Below, in pieces: positions 53,701 to 62,700 of a stretch of 64,000 nucleotides of DNA (position 1 is the stretch's first letter; every line of letters begins with the position of its first letter). Under the pieces are notes generated by a model, which searched no databases, was not told the origin of the DNA, and saw only the letters and a list, made by a program, of their open reading frames with translations. Position numbers and translations under genes: made by a program. The stretch is from Metridium senile (lineage: Eukaryota; Cnidaria; Anthozoa; Actiniaria; Metridiidae): NCBI GenBank assembly GCA_949775045.1, contig OX459108.1, positions 5,831,961 through 5,895,960 on the forward strand, given 5' to 3'.

Positions 53701-56700
53701 CCCTGAAGTTTTAGTGCTAGTTCAAAGTCATCATGTTCTTGTAATGACCTTTCGTCTTGTTTACATTGTTTTTGACATGTCTGAAAGTTGATAGCATATT
53801 CCTTGCACAATAGCCTTTTCTAAGAGCTCATTCTGTAGTTTGATATCTTGCTTGAAAATGTTTCTGTACAACTGCTTGTATAAGTACTCGTGTCAGTACC
53901 TTTGATGACCACTTTGTGAAGAAGCTTACTCACATTGGCTCGCGATGGCAAGTTGCCATGTAGATGTGTTTGTACGGTGGCGATGTCTTTATTCAACAAC
54001 TTCTAATTTCTGAGTCCCCCGAAACTGAGATATCTTTCTGGTAATTCTTTTATCATTACCTCTTCTATGCGCTTTGGAAGCGAGTTGCTCACTTTTTCTG
54101 CAGCGTGTGAAGCAGTTTCCATTTCGGTTCCTGTTGTTTCCAGCTTCTTATTCAAGTGACCAATCTCTTTTTGCAAGAGTGCGAATTCTGCCTTTTCTTT
54201 GCTGTGCTTTGATAATAGCCCGCACAAATAAGTGGATTTACAAGGACTGAATAAACAGCTTCATTCCATGTGACCCAGTTTTAAATGGCATTGACCACAA
54301 GCCGTTTGATATCCTGCGTTTTGTTCTGCCGCGCTTTTGAGTCGGTCGTCAAGTTTTTTTAATTTATCACGTTTTTTCTTTAACTCTCATTCAACCTCAC
54401 CCAAGACTGACTGCTGTTTTTCATGTACCTCTCGATGGGTAAGAGAAGTGGTTTTTGCTGCAAATCTAGAGATTATCGAGCTCGAGTATGACTGGGATCA
54501 CCTTTCGGTCTTGATCTACTATTTGTCCTTGGTGGGAAGAAGTTGCTTTGATGGCCGTTGAAGCTTTGGCGACTGCTGGAAAGTGGAACGCCATTACATT
54601 CACTGATAGTTCCTTTCCTTTCGCTAAAAGCCTTTTGAGCTGAACACTGAAATACAACAAAGATAAATCCACTTCAGTGTTTTCGTCTTCCATAACTGTC
54701 AACCTTACAGACCACGTATTTAGCTTATGTAGATGGCTGACCTCTTCCATTAGTCTTTCTTTGAATCCTTCGAATGAAAATTCCAATAATTCATCTTCAC
54801 TGGTGTAAACTGGGGTAATTCGCTTGTTTGAGTAATAATCGTATTGTACTATTGTACAAGTCGGCTTGACATTTTCACTGAAGTTGTCTCACGGGAACTT
54901 AAAAACACATGCACTTTGAAGGCAAACCTGGTTGCTGCCCCCTAACAACAATTGACATTGGCCTTGACAACGCCATGTTCAAACACTCAAAACAAACGTT
55001 AAAAATGTTTACGTTAAACGCTTCACTGCAAACCGCAGTATATTTATCAATTTATTTAATGTAGATAATCTTCTAAATCTATATCTAATTTTGAAATGTT
55101 TTTATTAACTGTCAAAATAAAATATTATAAACCACAAATCTTGTAAAATAATTAATCAACGTAAATGAATTGAATTGAATTGAATAACCCAAATTCACAT
55201 TGAAATTCGCAACTTGATTTGCTAGTCATAATTATTGCAACAATCATCACAATTGTGATTCCTAGGCTAGTTTAAACTAGAAAATACAAAACTCAAACCA
55301 TTGTCTAACTAGTATGTATAAGTGTTACTTTGTGTGGTAATATATTTTTCTTGTTATTAAGGACTGATTAATGGTTGACTATATTTTGTATTCACTCTTC
55401 AGAGCTTTTGATTTATACCAGCAAGGAATTGGTGCTAATATCCAGGTAAACTTCCCAGAACGTTTTTGCTTGCTGGTGTATTAATGCTGGTTAATTTTGC
55501 TGGCTTGAATGTTATTGATTGTACATCAATCATTAGACAAGTATTTCAGTCTTGCTAATGGTTTAGGTGACTCTTGGTGTTGTAAAGCATGGTATACACA
55601 TTAATAATTATAATAAATCAATAGTTGAGAACAAAAACAAAGCAATGCCCTGGAATACAAAGACCTCTTAACTAGAATACATCTTGCAAAACTAAAGTTT
55701 GGTTTTAACTCTTGTCACAATTGCAGTCTGTGTGATCATTTGTTTTCTATTCTTACAGCTTGTTCTCTTGCTTCTAAACAATGCTCTCGAAGTACATGAT
55801 ATTCCTATTAAAGGCACTATGCCCCAATCCACTCTGACAGAGTTTGTAAGAAGGCCTGGACACCGTTCAGATATTAGGTAATGTATGTGTGTTGAAGTAA
55901 TGTTTAATGGCCTCCAATTTGGACTTGACGGCATTTCAAAGTCCATGCTAGTTGTTCCATTAATTATTGCAAGGACTTTGAAATGCAGTCAAGTCTGAAT
56001 TGGAGGCCTTTGAATGACTTCCCAAACTCATTAATTATTTGGGAGGAATCTGAGAAACTTAAAGCTAGTGAGAGTTCTAATTGAATTCAGCATGGAATAT
56101 ATTGGGTTATAATTAGAAATTTCATGTCTATTTTATATTATTGTTTTACTCCAGAGAGCAGGACTTTGAAATCATAACACTCAATACCACTCCATTATTA
56201 TTAGTTCTTTGTTACATTTGTTTTGTTATTTCAAAGTCAAGTCATTTTCAAGGAGTTTCAAAGTACAGCATGTGATACAAATAAGTTTCTGGGATTGGTT
56301 GTTACCGCCATGAATAATTAATGAGTATTAGATGCATAGTTTGAAATAATTTTTAACATACTCTGGGATGGACTTTCCCAGGTACCCAGGTGCATCATGT
56401 GACCTGATTTGACATATTATAATGGAAGTTTATACCTCGTGAATAATTAATGAGTTGGAGAATTGGAAATACTCAATACTGAATAGTGCATTTCAAGACC
56501 AACATGTTGATCTTGTGAACCAGACGTATTACGTAAATTGTGTTATAGTACAGTATGTTACAGCACACATGCACTCCAAAGCATATAATTTAGTAACAAC
56601 TACAAATCGTTTTTTCAGTATTTCGTTTTCAGTATTCATTTTTATTGATGGAAATTAATTGATTGATTATTTGACAATAATGATAAATCTGTACAATCTT

Positions 56701-59700
56701 CACACTACTAATGACATATTCAATTGTTAAATATTGTAGGACGTTAAGTCTCAGTTCTGATGCAATGTGTGTGTTGTCTGGATCTCATGAAACCATTAAA
56801 GTGTGGAACAGGTTAGAAATGCAAATATCTTAGACTTACCATAGTTACATGATTGTGATGGCGATGGTGATAATGTGATGGTGATGTTAAGTTGATTGTG
56901 ATGGTGATAATGTGATGGTAGTGTTAGGTGTGATGGTGGTGGTAGGTGTGATGGTGATGGCAATAATGTGATGGTGATGTTAAGTTGATTGTGATGGTGA
57001 TAATGTGATGGTAGTGGTAGGTGTGATGGTGGTGGTAGGTGTGATGGTGTGATGGTGATGGCAATAATGTGATGGTGATGTTAAGTTGATTGTTTTTTAT
57101 TTTTATTTAACCTTTGACTCCTACGGCGCCCGAAACCACCCGTAAAAAAAAACGCCTTGCTTTGAAAAATTCTAACTTTTTTAAACAAGCCAAATTTCCC
57201 CAGCCGTTTGAATGTTAGTAAGCACTAGGAAGTTTTTCAAATTTTCATAGCATGTCAGTCACAAGAAACAAGTAATTTTAGCACAAAAATTCCACATGAA
57301 CTTTAGGAAAGTCAAAAATGACCGTTTTTGCCTTATTTTTCAATATAGTGAAAATCACACTTTTTTGACCTTGGAATTTTTTATCAAAAAAATCGTTTTT
57401 AGACGAAAAGGCCATTTTCACAACAAAATTCAGTCCTTGTGCTATAGCTTTGGCAAGTTTTTTCACTTTTTTTCACTTCACGAACTGAGCTGCGGTCGTT
57501 TGATTACGGCCATTTTGATACGCACGTGTTTTCAAGTATTTACGACTGCAAAGCATTGTGGGTAACCATGACAATTTGGCACATGGAGTACCCCCCACCG
57601 TCCTTTTATAAATTTTTTATAAGTCTAGGGTCACCTCGGTTTTCTAAAACAGAATTCCAGATTCCCTAACATAACAACATAACATTGTGATGTTAAGTTG
57701 ATTGTGATGTTAAGTTGATTGTGATGTTAAGTTGATTGTGATGTTAAGTTGATTGTGATGGTGATAATGTGTTGGTAGTGTTAGGTGTGATGGTGGTGGT
57801 AAGTGTGATGGCGATGGCAATAATGTGATGGTGATGTTAATAAATTGATTGTGATATTAAGTTGATTGTGATGGTGATAGTGATGGTGATGATGTCGGTA
57901 AGTGTGATGGTGATGGTAGGTGTGATGGTGATGGTGATAATGTGATAGTAGTGTTAGGTGTGATGGTAGTGTTAGGTGTGATGGTAGTGTTAGGTGTGAT
58001 GGTGGTGATAAGTGTGATGGTGGTGATAGGTGTGATGGTGGTGATAGGTGTGATGGTAGTGTTAGGTGTGATGGCGGTGGTAGGTGTGATGGTGATAATG
58101 TGATAGTAGTGTTAGGTGTGATGGTAGTGTTAGGTGTGATGGTAGTGTTAGGTGTGATGGTGGTGATAGGTGTGATGGTGGTGATAGTGGTGATAGGTGT
58201 GATGGTGATGGTGATAATGTGATAGTAGTGTGTGATGATAGTGTTAGGTGTGATGGTAGTGTTAGGTGTGATGGTGGTGATAGGTGTGTTGGTGATAATG
58301 TGATGATGTCAGTAGGTGTGATGATGTCGGGAAGTGTGATGGTGATGGTAGGTGTGATGGTGATGGTAGGTGTGATGGTGATAATGTGATAATGGTGGTG
58401 TAATTGGGGTTAAGGTGGTGGTATGTGTAATGGTGATGGTGATGATAGGTGTGATGGTGATAATGTGATGGTGGTGTTGTAATGGTGAGGTGGTGGTGGT
58501 GGTAGGTTTTATAGCGATGGTGATGCTAATAGTAATTATTGTCTTGTTCCCAGGGAAACTCAGCAATGTATACGTACAATGGAATCTGGTTATGCTCTTA
58601 GTTCGTTCTTTGTTCCTGGAGACAAACATGCAATCATTGGTACTAAGGTACAGCCAATTCATTGTGTCAAATGAATGTATTTTCTCTTGTAATCTCTTCT
58701 TGGCCTTATAATTTAATACAGATATGACTTGTGGAAAATGTTCAATCAAGTACAAATTAAATACATTTACAAAATGATATCAAAAATTTTCATTAATACT
58801 GTGTATTTGATTTTCTTTTTAAGATGGCTAACATTCGATTTGAATACATGATGAGTACAAACACAAAACCGCTGAATAAAATACAAAATTTTATTTAGGA
58901 ACCATACATGTTTGAGCTTCAACAGAGCAAAGCCCTTGAACCCTCACATGACTCTATACTGTTAATAATATTAATATGCTTAATTCAATAGAATCTAAAA
59001 AATCTAAAAAAAGTAATTTTTTTTCTGGCTAAATGTGATGACTGTCACATTCACACCTCATCTGATCTTCAACTGATCCACTCTATACCAGATGTTGAAA
59101 CTGTCTGTCCTACCAATCAAATTTTACATTTGAAAAGCTTAAAAGCTTACAGTTGTAAAGTGGTAGAAAATATATATTTTATACCTACTCTGACCCCTCC
59201 TCCCAAAACTCTTCTTTACCTCATCAATCTAACTGTTATTGCTAATTCAGGAAGGTAAAATAGAGATATTTGATATTGCTGCTGGCTGTCTACTGGAAAC
59301 TGTGGATGCACATGAAGGTCCTGTATGGAGCTTATCCTTAGCAGCTGATAAAGTAAGTAAACTAGTGCTCTGTGTTTCACACAAACATCAGACTAGATTT
59401 GGTACAGCCGAGTTACAATGAAAAAAAAAATTCAACCCACCTAGTATCAATTATTGACAATGATTGACCAAAATGTTGACACAAATGTGATAAAGTCATT
59501 TAAGCACTGCCAAAATTCTACTTCTTCCCCCACTCCCCTTTGCAATGTTTAGCAGGGAGTTATAGTTTGGTGCTTATGTGGTTGACCTGTCAATACGCTA
59601 TCATTTCACACCAACATTGATGTGGGGGAAGGGGGGGAAATTTTTATACTTAAAATAAATGTAAGTAATCACTATTAGATAAAATACTAAAATCGAGCCA

Positions 59701-62700
59701 ACTACTTTTGACAATGATTGTAGTTAACAAATCAGCTATTTTTGGCTTACATGTGACGTCATTGAAAATACTAACTTTTAAACTATGGGTTCCATGAAGT
59801 TGTGCTTTCAATATTGTTTACAGTACCCATGATCGAGTCTCCAAAACCAAGTCACGCAACACTTGTCACGCGTTGGAAGGAATGAAATTTGTGCAATATT
59901 TCGGTCAATTTTGCCGTTTTGATCATTTGATATAAACCAAGATGGTAAATAAGTGAATATATAGGCAAATTAATAACATTATGGTCAATATTCTTGAAAA
60001 TTGTGGGCTTTTGGCAAACCCGGTAATTTGGCCACCATTTTGGTGTGCCTCAGAGGGACACCAACATGGCGGCACCATACATTTCACTGTAAACATGACG
60101 CGCACTCAATCGCTTATATCTTGGTCAAACAATAAACTATCATCCTGAAACTTTGCAAATATATCTATCTAACAGTTGTCTATCAGAAAATCACATGTGT
60201 TTGTGTGACGCGATGACGTCATTTATTGTCAATCTATATATCTGTTCTCTTATTGGACATAGCTCTCAGCCAATCAGCTGACAAGATTTCCCACAAGTGT
60301 TGTAAAATTCCTTTCTCAACTAATGTAGCTCAGTTGGTTAGTGTACAGCTTTCAGAGTGGCCTCACATTTTGTTTTGACTTCTTTCCATCTTTGTAACTT
60401 GAAGTAGCTTTAAATACTCATTTTCGAGAGAAGGGGATAATGAGCGCACTGTCAGCTTCTTGGGAGACCAGCTTCTAGCTAAGGGAACTATTGGCACCAC
60501 ATATTAGTGCTTTTGTTTTCTATCTATCTACCTTTTGGAATCAAACAAAGACAGGAGGGATCTGCATGTTCAGGGTGGTGCAAACCCTTTTTTGGAGGGG
60601 AGACTTAAATGTGTAAATAATTTATTTTCAGCGTGGTTTTGTGTCTGGCAGTGGTGACTGTACTGTCAAGTTTTGGGAATTTGATCTAGTAACAGACGAG
60701 AACTACTCAAAAACAAGGTGAGTTGTTCAAGTTAATTAAAAAAGTGTTATGCTGTCATCAATCAAAAATATGAGTTCAAAGGTACCTTTCAAATATTGAT
60801 TGTCAGCAGGAACAAGTAATAATATATTTTGTCACTAATTTCTAAAACATATTGTAGAAATGTCTTTGGGCAAAGTATAGTTTAGATTTTGAGTTTTTGA
60901 TGAGGTCACATGCAAGCCAGCCATTAAAATTTACTCTAATTTGATTGGTTGGATGGCTGCATGTTCTATTCACCATTAATCAATTTGTAAGTTGTACTTT
61001 TATTAATCATTGATAATCAATTTATCTTTACTATCCTCTTAATTAATTCTTATTATCATAATCATCATACTATCATTACTATGCTTGACTACTGACTAAC
61101 GACTGGACTATGTTAGAAATATATGTTAGAAAACTCTGATAGTGGTTAATATGTCATCCTCGCAAAACAAAGATAACATAACATAACTATGATCATAATT
61201 ATCACCCCAGACGCAATATCTTTAAGGGGGCTTTCCTTCATTACCCAACCCCCCTTCCTAGTTGTCAAAAATAGTTTTTTTTCTAAACCCCTATATAAAG
61301 CAGCAAACGAATAATGTGACCCCCCCCCCCCCCATACACTAATAAATGAAAGACCCCTAAGATAACATTAAGTAATCAATCATGCTTCTGACATTATCTT
61401 TTGTTGTGTTTCTAGTAAACGTTTGGGTATTGCTCATGTACAAACCCTCAAACTAAAAGAAGAAGTTCTTTGTGTGAAATACAGGTACTAAGAATACCCA
61501 CTAGATCACCATCATTCCATCATTAAATAAACACCATACAAATTAAAATATACAGCTATTTCAAAAAACATGAACACTGAAACCTGCAGAACTGAATATT
61601 GTTTTCCAAGACCAAAGGGCATTGTGGATCTCATTAATTTGAAATAATTAAATATACAGCGATTTACTCTCTATATATAGCATATTGTTTCGGTTGGAAT
61701 GCACTAAATTAAATAATATAACAAAGTATTATTTAATATAATTATACTTTAAACAAAATTATACTAGATTATTATTTAGATTATTCCTTGTGGTGATTAT
61801 GATTTATTTGTATCAAACACTGTTTCCAGCTGTTTGAGTTTTGTAGGCGTCCATGCTGCACTCCCCATGTGGATATGTATGAGACTCAAAAGCCTCATGA
61901 TTTAAAGTTACCTTTATCATACTGCCAGTGTGTTATAGGGATTCACACACTGATAAAAATCATGTCAGACATGTGTCCGTTGTTGAATCTTCAAAGGTGT
62001 CTACATTTTTATTGTTTTGAAATAATTTCTTGATTTTAAAATATTTTATGTTATATAATTAACAAATTAATACATGGGAAGTTGGAGATATGAAATGTAT
62101 CTTTGTGCTCAATCTTGATATCTTACTTGTTCACTTCGCTCACTTGTGGGATATCAAGTTGAACACTCACATAAATTTCATATCCCTGAACGGCCATGTA
62201 TTAATTTCTATTTATCTTTAATATCCTATTATAATATATTTTTCTAAGAGTATACTTGGAAGCATAATATACAGTCAAGGTTGTCCAGATAAATTGACAT
62301 TTTGACTATATTCCAAATGTCATGTGTTAATAAATATTTATTACTCCTTTCACTTTCTCTTTTCACTGTAGTCCCAACCAACGGCTACTGGCTGTTAGTT
62401 TGCTGGACTGTACTGTCAAGGTCTTCTTTGCTGACACTCTAAAGGTAGACTATTCTGAACTAATTACTATCTACTACCGTAATAACATAATAGTCCCATT
62501 CACAGTTCCCTACTCCATCTTGAAAGGTGTGATCATGATATAACCCTGATTGTACAAAGGATTATGTAATAAGTATAGAAAGGTTGTAGAATGTTTACAT
62601 TACTGGGTTAATCCCAAGAGATCTACTTTGTGTATAAAAGTACTTGTATTACAACTAATAAAGGCTCCTTCAGTACACCCCAATACATACATTGCTGTTT

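Larger units (their letters stand above)
52327..55038. mobile_element. 2.7-kb TA-flanked Tc1/mariner-like transposon with two convergent decayed genes
   Basis: The tips cagcggtttgcagcgaagcg (52327) and cgcttcactgcaaaccgcag (ending 55038) begin TIRs of about 100 bp, with TA on both outer sides. The left (+) gene is a transposase relic; the right (-) gene is a separate cysteine-containing relic. The element lies whole in WDR3 intron 12, same orientation for the transposase. Family placement rests on the TA duplication, the paired-like DNA-binding region and the D-containing catalytic blocks. Confidence 0.88.

Noticed and set aside
58309..58755. 148-codon minus-strand frame with His/Thr/Ile repeats
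   Set aside because: It is antisense to the GTGATGG array and to WDR3 exon 16.
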